Under the pieces are notes generated by a model. The model had not been told where the DNA came from and made no database searches. It worked only from the letters and a program-made list of their open reading frames with translations. This document shows positions 37,752 through 51,366 of a DNA stretch of 64,000 nt, in pieces. A program made the translations under genes and the position numbers. The first letter of the stretch is position 1, and each line of letters begins with the position of its first letter. The DNA is taken from NCBI RefSeq assembly GCF_001975225.1, contig NZ_CP019445.1, positions 2,790,001 to 2,854,000 on the forward strand, given 5' to 3'. This stretch comes from Kosakonia cowanii JCM 10956 = DSM 18146. Its GTDB lineage: Bacteria > Pseudomonadota > Gammaproteobacteria > Enterobacterales > Enterobacteriaceae.

Positions 37752-39473
37752 CTACAGACGCTGCTTAAACTGGTAGTACCGCCCCTGTTTCGCCATTAAC
37801 GCTGCGTGATTACCTTGCTCAATTATTTGCGCGTTGTCCATTACAATTATCCGATCGTAATTTGCCAGCCCGCGCAGACGATGGGTGACCATTAACAGGG
37901 TCTTACTTCTCATCACTTCATTAAGAAGATCAAGGATTTGGCTCTCAGTGGAGGCATCAAGCCCTTCGGTCGGTTCATCCAGTAACACCAGCGGGGCATC
38001 ATGCAGCAGCGCGCGTGCAATCGCCAGACGACGCAGTTCACCGCCGGAGAGCTGACGTCCGCCTTCACCGAGCCAGGCGTTAAGGCCATTCTCATCCAGC
38101 AGCTTCTCCAGCCCCACGCGTTCCAGCGTCGCGCTCAGCATCTCATCGCTTGCCTGCGGTGAAGCCAGCAGCAAGTTATCGCGCAGCGTGGCGCTAAACA
38201 GGTGTACGCGCTGCGGCACCATACTGATAAGCGAGCGCAGATCGGCCTCAGCATACGAGCGTAATGGGCGATCCTGTAAATGAATCTCGCCCTGCTGCGG
38301 ATCCCAGGCGCGCGTCAGCAGTTGCAGCAGCGTCGATTTACCACAGCCCGTGCGGCCCAAAATGGCAACATGCTCGCCTGCGGCAATCGATACGCTGAGA
38401 CTATCCAGCGCCCGCTGCGGTTGTCCCGGATAGCTAAACGACACGTCGGTCAGCGCCACGCTAACCTGCTGGGGCACGGCGGTGCGCGTGGCGGGAAAAG
38501 TGACTTCCGGCTGACAGTCAGTAAGCTGCGTCACCCGCGTGGCGGAGGCAATAACCTGCCCAAGGTGCTGGAAAGCGCCGGTAACCGGGGCGAGCGCTTC
38601 AAACGCCGCCAGCGCGCAGAAGACAAAGAGTGCGATCAGCGCGCCAGGCTCGGTATTACCGCCGACATCACCGGAGGCGAACCACAGCATAATAATTACC
38701 GCCGCGCCGCTAATCGTCAGCATCACTGCCTGCGACACGGCGCTCAGATCGGACTGGCGGCGCTGCGCCTCGTGCCAGCTTAATTCGGTGTTTTCCAGCT
38801 GCTCGCGATAACGCTGGCTGGCACCAAAAATGGTCAGCTCTGCCTGCCCCTGTAACCAGCTGGTCAATTGCTGACGATACTGCCCGCGCAGTGCGGTGAG
38901 GTTTTCCCCTGTCGCTTTGCCGGCGCGATAAAAGAGGGGCGGCAGAATAAGCAGCGTCGCCAGCATAATGCCGCTTAACATCAGAGCCAGCGAGAGATCG
39001 AGCACGCTCAGGCCGACCAGCACCACAATAATCACCACCAGCGCGCCCACCAGCGGTGAAATTACACGCAGGTAGAGGTGATCAAGCGTATCGACATCAG
39101 CAACCACGCGGTTAAGCACATCGCCCTGACGAAAACGCGCCAGCCCGGCGGGGGAGAGGGGTAACAGTTTACTGAAGGTAGTCACGCGCAGATGTTCCAG
39201 CACGCGGAATGTGGCATCGTGGCTAACCAGCCGCTCGAAATAGCGCCCGGCGGTACGGGTGATCGCCGCCCCGCGCACACCGGCGGCGGGCAGCATATAG
39301 TTGAAACTATATAGCCCGGCGACGCCGACCACTGCCGAGGCGGAAAGGAACCAGCCTGAAAGCGTTAACAGCCCAATACTGGCCAGCAGCGTGACGACCG
39401 CCAGCACCACGCCCAGCGTCAGCATCCATTTATGGCGTTTATATAATGCGAGATAAGGCAGCAAGGCGCGCAT
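37752..39473 (-). CDS. cydC: Heterodimeric ABC exporter subunit CydC
   Basis: Half of the CydDC ABC exporter, needed for assembly of cytochrome bd and reported to export cysteine/glutathione or to bind and transport heme. It has 573 residues as in E. coli: six membrane helices in the first 310 residues, then an ATPase with GRTGCGKST, the signature LSGGELRRLAIARAL and VLLDEPTEGLDA. Its ATG directly follows the cydD TAA, so translation is coupled. Confidence 0.96.
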   Translation of the reverse strand: MRALLPYLALYKRHKWMLTLGVVLAVVTLLASIGLLTLSGWFLSASAVVGVAGLYSFNYMLPAAGVRGAAITRTAGRYFERLVSHDATFRVLEHLRVTTFSKLLPLSPAGLARFRQGDVLNRVVADVDTLDHLYLRVISPLVGALVVIIVVLVGLSVLDLSLALMLSGIMLATLLILPPLFYRAGKATGENLTALRGQYRQQLTSWLQGQAELTIFGASQRYREQLENTELSWHEAQRRQSDLSAVSQAVMLTISGAAVIIMLWFASGDVGGNTEPGALIALFVFCALAAFEALAPVTGAFQHLGQVIASATRVTQLTDCQPEVTFPATRTAVPQQVSVALTDVSFSYPGQPQRALDSLSVSIAAGEHVAILGRTGCGKSTLLQLLTRAWDPQQGEIHLQDRPLRSYAEADLRSLISMVPQRVHLFSATLRDNLLLASPQASDEMLSATLERVGLEKLLDENGLNAWLGEGGRQLSGGELRRLAIARALLHDAPLVLLDEPTEGLDASTESQILDLLNEVMRSKTLLMVTHRLRGLANYDRIIVMDNAQIIEQGNHAALMAKQGRYYQFKQRL

Positions 39474-41240
39474 TTAAATCTCCTCCTGACGATGTGCCAG
39501 CAGCGCGGCAAACACGCCCCCGGCGGCGGCAAGCTCGGCATAGCTGCCCTGTTCAACAATGCGTCCCTCCTGCATCACCCAAACGGCATCCCACTCTGCG
39601 AGGTTTTCCAACTGGTGGGTCACCATCAGCGTCGTTTGCTGGCGCGAGGCGCTGGTCAGCGCCTGCATCACACGTTGCTCGCTGTGGGCATCAAGGCTGG
39701 CGGAGGGTTCATCCAGCAGCAACAGCTGGCAGGAGGAGAGCAGAGTGCGGGCGACAGCGACACGCTGCGCCTGGCCGACGGAGAGGCGAACAGCCTGATC
39801 GCCAGGCTGGGTTTCCAGCCCTTCCGGTAACAGCGGCAGAAACTCGCTTACCCACGCCTTATCCAGCGCAGCGAGTAAGGCCGCTTCGCTGGCATCCGGG
39901 CGAGATAACAGCACATTCTCGCGCAGCGTGGCGGCTGGCAACTGCGGGTTTTGGCCGACCCAGCTTATCGCGTTGCGCCAGCTGTCGGGATCGAGCGCGC
40001 TCAGTTCAATACCGTTAACGCGCAGCGAGCCTTCATAAGGCAGGAACCCTAACAGCGCGTTAATCAGCGAGCTTTTTCCCGATCCGCTGCGCCCGACCAC
40101 CACAACCCGCTGTTGGGAGGAGAGGGTAAAGGTGAGCGGCCCGGCCAGCACTGCGCCTTCGGGCGATTTAACAATTAAATCCTCTGCCGTCAGGGTGACA
40201 GGCTCACCCGCATTGAGCGTGATATCGCCGCGTTGCGGATGGGCGAGCGGCGCTTCCATAAAGGTTTTCAGGCTATCCGCTGCGCCTACTGCCTGCGCCT
40301 TCGCGTGGTAAAAGGTACCCAGATCGCGCAGCGGCTGGAAAAATTCCGGTGCCAGCACCAGCGCAAGAAAACCGGCAAACAGCGTCACGCCGGTACCGTA
40401 ATGGCCGAAATTGAGTTCGCCCAGATAGGAGAAACCAAAGTAAACGGCGACCAGCGCGATGGAAAGTGACGCGAAAAATTCCAGCACCCCGGAGGAGAGA
40501 AACGCCAGGCGCAGCACTTCCATCGTGCGGCTGCGAAAATCCTGCGACGCGCGGCGGATGCTTTCCGTTTCCGCTTCGCCACGGCCAAAAATACGCAGCG
40601 TCTCCATGCCGCGCAGGCGGTCAAGGAAGTGACCGCTCAGGCGCGCCAGTGCTTTAAAGTTACGGCGGTTAGCATCGGCTGCGCCCATCCCGACCATTGC
40701 CATAAACAGCGGGATTAGCGGTGCGGTGCCAAGCAGGATCAGCGCTGCCGCCCAGTTAATCGGGAAAAGGGTAATCACAATCAGCAGCGGTACGCTCGCC
40801 GCCAGCGCCATTTGTGGCAAATAGCGGGCGTAGAAGTCATGCATGTCGTCGATTTGCTCAAGGATCAGCGTCGCCCAACTGCCGGCGGGTTTACCCTGAA
40901 TCCATGCCGGGCCGGCCTGTTGCAGACGATCCAGCACGCGGCGGCGTATCGCAAAGCGGATCTGTGCCCCCGCATGAAATCCTACCCGCTCGCGCAGCCA
41001 GACCACCCAACTGCGCAGAATAAAGACCAGCACCAGCAGCGCAAAGGGCAGCAGCAGTGCCTCGCGCGGAATGTGCTCGATAATCATATGGTTGAGAATG
41101 CTGGCGAGCAGCCACGCTTGCGCGACGATCAGGACGCCGCTGACCACGCCAAGCAGGCGGGAGAGCGTCAACCAACGACGAGAAATAATGCTTTGCTGTT
41201 TTAACCAGCGAGTGAGTTCTTGCTGACGGGTTTTATTCAT
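39474..41240 (-). CDS. cydD: Heterodimeric ABC exporter subunit CydD
   Basis: Partner of CydC in the exporter required for cytochrome bd maturation. It has 588 residues from the ATG at 41240 (MNKTRQQELTRWLKQQS), the E. coli length. Six N-terminal membrane helices are followed by an ATPase with GRSGSGKSS, signature LSVGQAQRVAVAR (Val in place of the usual Gly, as in E. coli) and LLLDEPSASLDA. It lies downstream of trxB but behind a terminator hairpin at 41301-41330, so it likely has its own promoter in the 115-bp gap. Confidence 0.96.
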   Translation of the reverse strand: MNKTRQQELTRWLKQQSIISRRWLTLSRLLGVVSGVLIVAQAWLLASILNHMIIEHIPREALLLPFALLVLVFILRSWVVWLRERVGFHAGAQIRFAIRRRVLDRLQQAGPAWIQGKPAGSWATLILEQIDDMHDFYARYLPQMALAASVPLLIVITLFPINWAAALILLGTAPLIPLFMAMVGMGAADANRRNFKALARLSGHFLDRLRGMETLRIFGRGEAETESIRRASQDFRSRTMEVLRLAFLSSGVLEFFASLSIALVAVYFGFSYLGELNFGHYGTGVTLFAGFLALVLAPEFFQPLRDLGTFYHAKAQAVGAADSLKTFMEAPLAHPQRGDITLNAGEPVTLTAEDLIVKSPEGAVLAGPLTFTLSSQQRVVVVGRSGSGKSSLINALLGFLPYEGSLRVNGIELSALDPDSWRNAISWVGQNPQLPAATLRENVLLSRPDASEAALLAALDKAWVSEFLPLLPEGLETQPGDQAVRLSVGQAQRVAVARTLLSSCQLLLLDEPSASLDAHSEQRVMQALTSASRQQTTLMVTHQLENLAEWDAVWVMQEGRIVEQGSYAELAAAGGVFAALLAHRQEEI

Positions 41241-41300
41241 TGCGCGCTTTGCAGGTGAAGTTATCGGATTTTTAGCCTGCGCAATGTTACAACGGTGCAA

Positions 41301-41330
41301 AAATAAAGGCGACTTAATGTCGCCTTATTT
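41301..41330 (-). terminator. Terminator downstream of trxB
   Basis: Core stem AAGGCGAC / GTCGCCTT (41306-41313, 41319-41326) with a TTAAT loop, extended by AAATA/TATTT pairing; on the minus strand a T-rich tract follows. It lies 25 bases past the trxB stop. Confidence 0.75.
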
Positions 41331-41354
41331 ACCTTTGTTACTGACTTGTAAAGA

Positions 41355-42870
<1,516 letters not shown>

Positions 42871-43365
42871 ATGGTAGATAGCAAGAAGCGCCCTGGCAAA
42901 GATCTCGACCGCATTGACCGCAATATTTTAAATGAACTGCAAAAAGATGGGCGTATTTCCAACGTCGAGCTTTCTAAACGAGTAGGGCTTTCGCCAACGC
43001 CGTGCCTTGAGCGCGTGCGCAGGCTGGAAAGGCAGGGGTTTATTCAGGGCTATACGGCACTGCTTAACCCGCATTATCTGGATGCATCACTGCTGGTCTT
43101 CGTTGAGATTACTCTGAATCGTGGCGCGCCGGATGTGTTTGAACAATTCAACGCTGCAGTGCAAAAACTTGAAGAAATTCAGGAGTGTCATCTGGTTTCT
43201 GGTGATTTTGACTACCTGTTGAAAACGCGCGTACCGGATATGTCGGCCTACCGCAAACTGCTGGGCGAAACGCTGTTACGCCTGCCAGGCGTAAACGACA
43301 CCCGCACCTATGTGGTGATGGAAGAGGTCAAACAGAGTAATCGTCTGGTTATTAAGACGCGCTAA
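42871..43365 (+). CDS. lrp: Leucine-responsive regulatory protein Lrp
   Basis: Global transcription regulator of amino acid metabolism and transport; octamer/hexadecamer responding to leucine. It has 164 residues and begins MVDSKKRPGKDLDRID; the sequence appears nearly identical to E. coli Lrp. The N-terminal winged HTH (ISNVELSKRVGLSPTPCLERV region) precedes the RAM ligand/oligomerisation domain (DYLLKTRVPDMSAYRKLL). Likely regulated genes in this window include the serC-aroA operon, an Lrp target in E. coli. Confidence 0.98.
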   Translation: MVDSKKRPGKDLDRIDRNILNELQKDGRISNVELSKRVGLSPTPCLERVRRLERQGFIQGYTALLNPHYLDASLLVFVEITLNRGAPDVFEQFNAAVQKLEEIQECHLVSGDFDYLLKTRVPDMSAYRKLLGETLLRLPGVNDTRTYVVMEEVKQSNRLVIKTR

Positions 43366-43421
43366 TACGGAACAGGTGCACAATCGCTGTTTTTTGATTA
43401 CACTCCTGTTAATCCATACAG

Positions 43422-43451
43422 CAACAGTGCCGGGGAGACCCGGCGCTGTTG
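43422..43451 (+). terminator. Hairpin after lrp (probable terminator)
   Basis: Thirteen-base stem CAACAGTGCCGGG / CCCGGCGCTGTTG (43422-43434, 43439-43451) with one G-T wobble, GAGA tetraloop and a modest T tract (CCGTTTT). It lies 56 bases past the lrp stop and 34 before ftsK. Confidence 0.65.
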
Positions 43452-43485
43452 TCCGTTTTAGCATCAAGGACCTGGAGAGCCTGTC

Positions 43486-46400
43486 TTGAGCCAGGAATAC
43501 ACCGAAGACAAAGAAGTCACTTTTAACAAGCTAAGCAGCGGACGCCGACTCCTCGAAGCGTTGCTGATCCTCGTTTCCCTTTCTGCCATCTGGCTGATGG
43601 CGGCGCTTCTCAGCTTTAACCCATCCGATCCAAGCTGGTCGCAGACCGCATGGCATGAGCCGATCCATAACCTTGGCGGCGTGCCCGGCGCATGGCTGGC
43701 GGATACCCTGTTTTTCATCTTCGGCATTATGGCCTACACCATTCCGGTCATTATTATCGGCGGCTGTTGGTTTGCCTGGCGCCATCGCGCCACTGAAGAT
43801 TACATCGACTATTTCGCCGTCTCGCTACGCCTGATTGGCGCGCTGGCGCTGATCCTGACCTCCTGCGGTCTGGCGGCGATCAACGCGGATGATATCTGGT
43901 ATTTCGCCTCGGGCGGCGTGATTGGTAGCCTGCTCAGCACCACGCTGCAGCCGCTGCTGCGCAGCAGCGGCGGAACGCTCGCACTGCTCTGCATCTGGGC
44001 CGCCGGGCTGACGCTCTTTACCGGCTGGTCATGGGTCACCATCGCTGAAAAAATCGGCAGCGTTATTCTCAATATTCTCACCTTCGCCACCAACCGCACC
44101 CGTCGCGATGACACATGGGTTGATGATGAAGAGTATGAAGAAGAGGATGAGTATGATGAGGACGAGGCAAGCGACGCGCCTCGCGAATCTCGTCGCGCCC
44201 GCATTCTGCGCGGTGCTCTGGCGCGCCGTAAACGTATTGCGGAGAAGTTTGCCAACCCGATGGGGCGCAAAACAGACGAAGCGCTCTTCTCCGGCAAGCG
44301 GATGGATGATGAAGAGGAGATCGCCTACAGCGCGCGCGGTGTGCCAGCGCAGCCAGACGACGTGCTCTTCTCGGGACATCGCGCGACGGAAGTGGAGCAG
44401 GAGTATGATCCGCTGCTCAATGGTCGCAGCGTAACGGAACCCGTTGCGGCGGCTGCCGTCGCAACAACCGTTGCCGCGCAAAGCTTCGCTGCGCCGACGG
44501 AGCCGGTTATGCAAACGCCGCAGCCCGCTGAATGGCAGCATGCGCAGCAGGCGCCTGGCTATCCTAATCAACAGCCTGCTTATCAGCCGCCGATGCATAG
44601 CGATCCACAGGCCGCTTATCAGGCGCCAATGCATGGCGATCCCCAGGCCGCTTATCAGCAGCCAACGCACTATGACGAAACGGCTGCTTATCAGCACCCT
44701 GCCGCGCAGTCCGTGCCAGAGTGGCAGCAGCCGATCACGGAAGATCCGTGGACGCCAGATGCGCCGGTAACGCCGCAGCCGCAGCAAGAAGAGGTCTACT
44801 GGCAGCCGCAGCCTGCAGCCCAGCAGTGGCAGCCTGAACCGCAAATCGCCCCTGCGCCGGAGCCGGTCATCGAACCTGAACCCGTGGTGGAAGAGGCGAA
44901 ACATACCCGTCCGCCGCTCTACTACTTTGAAGAAGTGGAAGAGAAGCGAGCGCGCGAGCGTGAGCAGCTGGCCGCCTGGTATCAGCCGATTCCGGAGCCC
45001 GCTGAGCCAGAACCGGTAGCCCGACCAGCCGCGCCGTCGATGCCTGTTCCACCTGCTGTGGATCCAACGGTTGTGGCAGAGAGCGTTCTGCCCGTTGCCG
45101 CTCAGGCCGCTTCAACGGCTGGCACTGCCGCCGCCGCGGCAGCAGCCAGCGCGCCGGTGTTTGGTCTTGCCGGCGGCGCGCCACGTCCGCAGGTAAAAGA
45201 GGGGATTGGCCCGCAGCTTCCGCGACCTAACCGTGTGCGCGTGCCGACGCGTCGCGAGCTTGCTTCCTATGGCATTAAACTGCCTTCACAGCGCATGGCT
45301 GAAGAGCGTGCGCGTGAAGATGAGGTGCGTGAGCCAGATCAACATCTCTCCGATGATGATGCCGCTATGTTCCAGCAAAACGAGCTGGCACGTCAGTTCG
45401 CCGCGACGCAACACGATCGCTACGGTGAAGAGTATCAGCATGAAACGCCGCAGTTTGCTGCCTCTGAAGCTGAGTTGAATGAAGCCGAAGCGGAAGAGGC
45501 GGAGCTGGCTCGTCAGTTCGCCGCATCTCAGCAGCAGCGCTACGGCGCTGAGCCGCAGGCCTTTACGCCGGAAGATGCCGACGTCTCGCCGATGAACACA
45601 GCACCGGTTGAGCGAGCGAACGCACCGCTCTTTACGCCGCAGCCACAAGCTTCTGCACAGCCTCATTATCAGCAGCCGCAGCAGCCACCTGCCGCGCAGC
45701 CGGCGCAGCCGTCTGCTTATGGTCAACCTGCCCAGCAGCCGCAGCCGCACTATCAGCAGCCAGCCGCGCAGCCGGTGCAGCCGCCTGCTTATGGTCAGCC
45801 TGCCCAGCAACCGCAGCAGCACTATCAGCAGCCAGCCGCGCAACCGGTTCAGTCGCCTGCCTATGGTCAACCTGCCCAGCAGCCGCAACAGCACTATCAG
45901 CAGCCAGCCGCGCAGCCGGTTCAGCCGCCTGCCTATGGTCAGCCTGCCCAGCAGCCGCAACAGCACTATCAGCAGCCAGCCGCGCAGCCGGTTCAGCCGC
46001 CTGCTTATGGTCAACCTGTTCAGCAGTCGCAACAGCAATCTGCTCCGCAGCAGCAGGAGAGCCTGATCCATCCATTGCTGATGCGTAATGGTGATAGCCG
46101 CCCGGTGCAGAAGCCGACTACGCCGCTGCCGTCGCTCGATCTGTTAACGCAGCCGCCGGTGGAAGTGGAGCCGGTGGACACCTTTGCGCTTGAGCAGATG
46201 GCTCGTCTGGTTGAAGCTCGCCTGGCCGATTTCCGTATTAAAGCGGACGTGGTGAACTACTCGCCGGGTCCGGTGATCACCCGCTTTGAGCTGAACCTCG
46301 CGCCTGGCGTGAAAGCGGCGCGAATCTCTAACCTGTCACGTGACCTGGCGCGTTCGCTCTCTACCGTTGCTGTGCGCGTGGTGGAAGTGATCCCGGGTAA

Positions 46401-47601
46401 ACCTTACGTTGGCCTTGAGTTGCCGAATAAGAAGCGCCAGACCGTCTATCTGCGAGAGGTGCTGGACTGCGTGAAATTCCGCGAAAGTCCGTCGCCGCTC
46501 ACCGTGGTGCTGGGTAAAGATATCGCCGGGGATCCGGTGATTGCTGACCTGGCGAAGATGCCACACCTGCTGGTCGCCGGTACCACCGGTTCCGGTAAGT
46601 CGGTCGGCGTCAACGCCATGATCCTCAGCATGCTCTATAAAGCAACGCCGGAAGATGTGCGTTTCATCATGATCGACCCGAAAATGCTCGAGCTGTCGGT
46701 CTATGAAGGCATTCCGCATCTGTTGACCGAAGTGGTTACCGACATGAAAGACGCCGCCAATGCGCTGCGCTGGAGTGTCAATGAGATGGAGCGCCGCTAC
46801 AAGCTGATGTCGGCGCTGGGCGTGCGTAACCTTGCAGGCTACAACGAGAAGATCGCCGAAGCCGCGCGGATGGGTCGTCCTATCCCGGATCCGTACTGGA
46901 AGCCGGGCGACAGCATGGCAACCGAACATCCGGTGCTGGAAAAACTGCCGTACATTGTGGTGATGGTTGATGAGTTTGCCGATCTGATGATGACGGTCGG
47001 TAAAAAGGTGGAAGAGCTGATTGCCCGCCTGGCGCAGAAAGCGCGCGCCGCCGGTATTCACCTGGTGCTGGCCACCCAGCGCCCCTCTGTGGATGTGATC
47101 ACTGGCCTGATTAAAGCTAACATTCCGACGCGTATCGCCTTTACCGTATCGAGCAAGATCGACTCCCGTACCATCCTCGATCAGGGCGGTGCGGAATCGC
47201 TGCTCGGCATGGGGGATATGCTTTACTCCGGCCCGAACTCAACCTCTGCCCCGGTGCGTGTCCACGGCGCGTTTGTTCGCGATCAGGAAGTCCACGCCGT
47301 GGTGCAGGACTGGAAAGCGCGCGGGCGTCCGCAATACGTTGACGGCATCACCTCCGACAGCGAAAGCGAAGGCGGCGGCGGTGGTTTTGACGGCGGTGAA
47401 GAGCTGGATCCGCTGTTCGACCAGGCCGTTAACTTTGTCACCGAAAAACGCAAAGCTTCGATTTCCGGCGTGCAGCGCCAGTTCCGTATCGGCTACAACC
47501 GTGCGGCGCGCATTATCGAACAGATGGAAGCGCAGGGGATTGTCAGCGAGCAGGGGCACAACGGTAACCGTGAAGTGCTGGCTCCGCCGCCGTTCGAGTG
47601 A
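43486..47601 (+). CDS. ftsK: DNA translocase FtsK
   Basis: Septum-located DNA pump that clears the chromosome from the division site and activates XerCD at dif. It has 1371 residues (E. coli 1329) and starts at a TTG ([13 protein letters not shown]). The N-terminal domain has four membrane helices (about 25-200); a low-complexity Pro/Gln linker of about 650 residues contains two diverged repeats [11 protein letters not shown] and a 24-residue tandem repeat; the motor domain has Walker [14 protein letters not shown] and Walker [14 protein letters not shown]; the C-terminal gamma domain [25 protein letters not shown] (quoted in part: [15 protein letters not shown]) reads KOPS. The linker is where it differs most from E. 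coli. It precedes lolA. Confidence 0.97.
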   Translation: MSQEYTEDKEVTFNKLSSGRRLLEALLILVSLSAIWLMAALLSFNPSDPSWSQTAWHEPIHNLGGVPGAWLADTLFFIFGIMAYTIPVIIIGGCWFAWRHRATEDYIDYFAVSLRLIGALALILTSCGLAAINADDIWYFASGGVIGSLLSTTLQPLLRSSGGTLALLCIWAAGLTLFTGWSWVTIAEKIGSVILNILTFATNRTRRDDTWVDDEEYEEEDEYDEDEASDAPRESRRARILRGALARRKRIAEKFANPMGRKTDEALFSGKRMDDEEEIAYSARGVPAQPDDVLFSGHRATEVEQEYDPLLNGRSVTEPVAAAAVATTVAAQSFAAPTEPVMQTPQPAEWQHAQQAPGYPNQQPAYQPPMHSDPQAAYQAPMHGDPQAAYQQPTHYDETAAYQHPAAQSVPEWQQPITEDPWTPDAPVTPQPQQEEVYWQPQPAAQQWQPEPQIAPAPEPVIEPEPVVEEAKHTRPPLYYFEEVEEKRAREREQLAAWYQPIPEPAEPEPVARPAAPSMPVPPAVDPTVVAESVLPVAAQAASTAGTAAAAAAASAPVFGLAGGAPRPQVKEGIGPQLPRPNRVRVPTRRELASYGIKLPSQRMAEERAREDEVREPDQHLSDDDAAMFQQNELARQFAATQHDRYGEEYQHETPQFAASEAELNEAEAEEAELARQFAASQQQRYGAEPQAFTPEDADVSPMNTAPVERANAPLFTPQPQASAQPHYQQPQQPPAAQPAQPSAYGQPAQQPQPHYQQPAAQPVQPPAYGQPAQQPQQHYQQPAAQPVQSPAYGQPAQQPQQHYQQPAAQPVQPPAYGQPAQQPQQHYQQPAAQPVQPPAYGQPVQQSQQQSAPQQQESLIHPLLMRNGDSRPVQKPTTPLPSLDLLTQPPVEVEPVDTFALEQMARLVEARLADFRIKADVVNYSPGPVITRFELNLAPGVKAARISNLSRDLARSLSTVAVRVVEVIPGKPYVGLELPNKKRQTVYLREVLDCVKFRESPSPLTVVLGKDIAGDPVIADLAKMPHLLVAGTTGSGKSVGVNAMILSMLYKATPEDVRFIMIDPKMLELSVYEGIPHLLTEVVTDMKDAANALRWSVNEMERRYKLMSALGVRNLAGYNEKIAEAARMGRPIPDPYWKPGDSMATEHPVLEKLPYIVVMVDEFADLMMTVGKKVEELIARLAQKARAAGIHLVLATQRPSVDVITGLIKANIPTRIAFTVSSKIDSRTILDQGGAESLLGMGDMLYSGPNSTSAPVRVHGAFVRDQEVHAVVQDWKARGRPQYVDGITSDSESEGGGGGFDGGEELDPLFDQAVNFVTEKRKASISGVQRQFRIGYNRAARIIEQMEAQGIVSEQGHNGNREVLAPPPFE
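45748..46035 (+). repeat. 72-bp tandem repeat in the ftsK linker (4 copies)
   Basis: Four in-frame copies at 45748, 45820, 45892 and 45964, each encoding [23 protein letters not shown] (24 residues); the last copy is degenerate at its end, and a longer diverged copy (84 bp) precedes the array at 45664. Third-position differences between copies are few, indicating recent expansion. E. coli FtsK has a shorter, unrelated-phase PQQPVAPQ-type repeat at the same place. Confidence 0.9.
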
Positions 47602-47637
47602 TGCAAAGTTAGGTAAATAGTACAAATTCAGTTTTTT

Positions 47638-47678
47638 CTTCTGTCACTCTGGCGTTTCGCTTTCTAGAGTGACAGAAG
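47638..47678. other. Perfect 13-bp inverted repeat between ftsK and lolA
   Basis: CTTCTGTCACTCT (47638-47650) and AGAGTGACAGAAG (47666-47678) are perfect complements around a 15-base loop. No T-run follows, so it is not a standard terminator. It sits 37 bases past the ftsK stop and 40 before lolA; it may be an RNA stability element, a weak terminator or a protein site in the lolA promoter. Confidence 0.6.
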
Positions 47679-47718
47679 GATTCTCCCACGTCGGGAGTGA
47701 CGTATCAGAGGAATGACA

Positions 47719-48330
47719 ATGAAAAAAATCGCCATGGTTTGTGCACTGATGGGCTCCTTAGTGGTCAGCAATGTCTGGGCAGACGCGGCAAGCGATCTGA
47801 AAAGCCGCCTCGATAAAGTCAGCAGCTTCCACGCCAGCTTTACCCAGAAAGTGACCGACGGCAGCGGCGCTGCGGTACAGGAAGGCCAGGGTGATTTGTG
47901 GGTTAAACGCCCGAACCTGTTTAACTGGCATATGACCCAGCCGGACGAGAGCGTACTGGTTTCCGACGGCAAAACGCTGTGGTTCTACAACCCGTTTGTT
48001 GAACAGGCGACGGCAACCTGGCTGAAAGATGCTACCAGCAACACGCCGTTTATGCTGATTGCCCGTAACCAGAGCAGCGACTGGCAGCAGTACAACATTG
48101 CGCAGAAGGGCGATGATTTTGAACTGACGCCAAAAAGCAGCAACGGTAACCTGAAACAGTTCACCATCAATGTCGGCCGCGACGGCACCATCCATCAGTT
48201 CAGCGCCATCGAACAGGATGACCAGCGCAGCAGCTATCAGCTGAAAGCGCAGCAGAACGGCGCTGTCGATGCATCGAAATTCACCTTTACCCCGCCGCAG
48301 GGCGTAACGGTTGACGATCAACGCAAGTAA
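47719..48330 (+). CDS. lolA: Outer-membrane lipoprotein carrier LolA
   Basis: Periplasmic chaperone carrying lipoproteins from LolCDE to LolB. It has 203 residues from the ATG at 47719 ([14 protein letters not shown]), the E. coli length; an ATG two codons earlier is too close to the AGAGGA ribosome site. The signal peptide is cleaved before [20 protein letters not shown]. The R43-type arginine region ([16 protein letters not shown]) and DLWVKRPN segments are conserved. It is followed nine bases later by rarA. Confidence 0.97.
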   Translation: MKKIAMVCALMGSLVVSNVWADAASDLKSRLDKVSSFHASFTQKVTDGSGAAVQEGQGDLWVKRPNLFNWHMTQPDESVLVSDGKTLWFYNPFVEQATATWLKDATSNTPFMLIARNQSSDWQQYNIAQKGDDFELTPKSSNGNLKQFTINVGRDGTIHQFSAIEQDDQRSSYQLKAQQNGAVDASKFTFTPPQGVTVDDQRK

Positions 48331-48339
48331 GAGGCGTGC

Positions 48340-49683
48340 ATGAGTAACATGTCGCTCGATTTTTCCGAGAACACGTTTCAACCTCTGGCCGCGCGTATGC
48401 GGCCAGAAAATTTAGCGCAGTACATTGGTCAGCAGCATCTGCTGGCACCGGGCAAACCCCTGCCGCGCGCCATCGAAGCTGGTCATCTGCACTCGATGAT
48501 CCTGTGGGGACCGCCGGGCACCGGCAAAACCACGCTGGCAGAGGTCATTGCGCGCTATGCCGATGCTGATGTCGAGCGCATCTCAGCGGTCACCTCCGGC
48601 GTGAAGGAGATCCGTGAAGCCATAGAGCGCGCCCGCCAGAACCGCAATGCCGGACGCCGCACCATTCTGTTTGTCGATGAAGTCCACCGTTTTAACAAAA
48701 GCCAGCAGGATGCCTTTCTGCCGCATATCGAAGATGGCACCATCACCTTTATCGGCGCCACCACCGAAAACCCTTCATTTGAACTCAACTCCGCACTGCT
48801 CTCCCGCGCGCGCGTTTACCTGCTCAAATCCCTCACCACAGAGGATATTGAACTGGTATTGACGCAGGCGATGGAAGATAAAGCCCGCGGCTACGGCGGC
48901 CAGGATATCGTGCTGCCGGACGAAACCCGGCTGGCGATTGCCGAACTGGTGGGCGGCGATGCGCGCCGGGCGCTCAACACGCTTGAGATGATGGCGGATA
49001 TGGCGGAGCTCGATAAGAGCGGCAAGCGCGTACTCAACCCTGAGCTGCTTACGGAGATTGCCGGTGAGCGCAGCGCGCGCTTTGATAATAAAGGCGACCG
49101 TTTTTACGACCTGATCTCCGCGCTGCACAAATCGGTGCGCGGAAGTGCGCCGGATGCCGCGCTCTACTGGTATGCGCGCATTATCTCAGCGGGTGGCGAC
49201 CCGCTCTATGTTGCGCGCCGCTGCCTGGCGATTGCTTCAGAAGATGTCGGCAATGCCGATCCGCGCGCCATGCAGGTCGCTATCTCCGCGTGGGATTGCT
49301 TTACCCGCGTTGGCCCGGCCGAAGGCGAACGCGCCATTGCGCAGGCGATTGTCTACCTGGCCTGCGCGCCGAAAAGTAATGCCGTTTATAAAGCTTTTAA
49401 AGCTGCGATGGCCGATGCGCGACAGCGCCCCGATTATGATGTGCCGCCGCATCTGCGCAACGCGCCGACCAAGCTGATGAAGGAGATGGGTTATGGGCAG
49501 GAGTATCGCTATGCCCACGATGAGCCCAACGCCTTTGCCGCCGGGGAGGAGTATTTCCCGCAGGAAATGGCAGAAACGCGCTACTATCAGCCAACGAACA
49601 GAGGTCTTGAAGGCAAGATTGGCGAAAAGCTCGCCTGGCTCGCTGAACAGGATCATAAAAGCCCTATAAAACGCTACCGCTAG
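48340..49683 (+). CDS. rarA: Replication-associated recombination protein RarA
   Basis: AAA+ ATPase related to clamp loaders that acts at stalled replication forks (MgsA/WRNIP1 family). It has 447 residues, the E. coli length. Walker [13 protein letters not shown], Walker [11 protein letters not shown], sensor [12 protein letters not shown] and the C-terminal SSB-interacting/tetramerisation domain ([25 protein letters not shown]) are intact. It is nine bases downstream of lolA, likely co-transcribed. Confidence 0.97.
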   Translation: MSNMSLDFSENTFQPLAARMRPENLAQYIGQQHLLAPGKPLPRAIEAGHLHSMILWGPPGTGKTTLAEVIARYADADVERISAVTSGVKEIREAIERARQNRNAGRRTILFVDEVHRFNKSQQDAFLPHIEDGTITFIGATTENPSFELNSALLSRARVYLLKSLTTEDIELVLTQAMEDKARGYGGQDIVLPDETRLAIAELVGGDARRALNTLEMMADMAELDKSGKRVLNPELLTEIAGERSARFDNKGDRFYDLISALHKSVRGSAPDAALYWYARIISAGGDPLYVARRCLAIASEDVGNADPRAMQVAISAWDCFTRVGPAEGERAIAQAIVYLACAPKSNAVYKAFKAAMADARQRPDYDVPPHLRNAPTKLMKEMGYGQEYRYAHDEPNAFAAGEEYFPQEMAETRYYQPTNRGLEGKIGEKLAWLAEQDHKSPIKRYR

Positions 49684-49700
49684 TGCGGGCGTTGCGGTAA

Positions 49701-51068
<1,368 letters not shown>

Positions 51069-51092
51069 TCTTGCCGATACAGTATGTTTTTA

Positions 51093-51115
51093 AAAGCGCC
51101 TGCGGGCGCTTTTTT
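51093..51115 (+). terminator. Rho-independent terminator of serS
   Basis: Eight-base stem AAAGCGCC / GGCGCTTT (51093-51100, 51105-51112) with a TGCG tetraloop and a run of Ts, 25 bases past the serS stop. Confidence 0.9.
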
Positions 51116-51302
51116 ATTGCCTTTTTCGTGCGTCTCAACCATTAATCTTCATGAATTTTTTCAACTGAAAAATTGTCGTGGTTTATAGATTACTGGCTTC
51201 TTTTCAAAGAGATATAACGTGACGGTGCGCGCTAAGTGACAAAGAGGATAAGTTTTACAAATCGTCGTCGATAAAAAGCTCACTCTGACGAAAAACAGTG
51301 GA

Positions 51303-51330
51303 TTGACAATGTTTTTGCCGGTGGCATGAT
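51303..51330 (+). promoter_or_regulatory. Candidate ycaD promoter
   Basis: Consensus TTGACA (51303-51308), 16-base spacer, then CATGAT (four of six bases to TATAAT). It would start transcription about 30 bases before the ycaD ATG. The rest of the 298-bp serS-ycaD gap shows only the serS terminator. Confidence 0.5.
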
Positions 51331-51366
51331 GCGCACGCAAACTGAACTTCCTCACGGTTTTAACCC

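Noticed and set aside
45286..46071. Leucine/arginine-rich antisense ORF across the ftsK repeats
   Set aside because: A direct by-product of the Pro/Gln repeat read backwards; no start or ribosome site.
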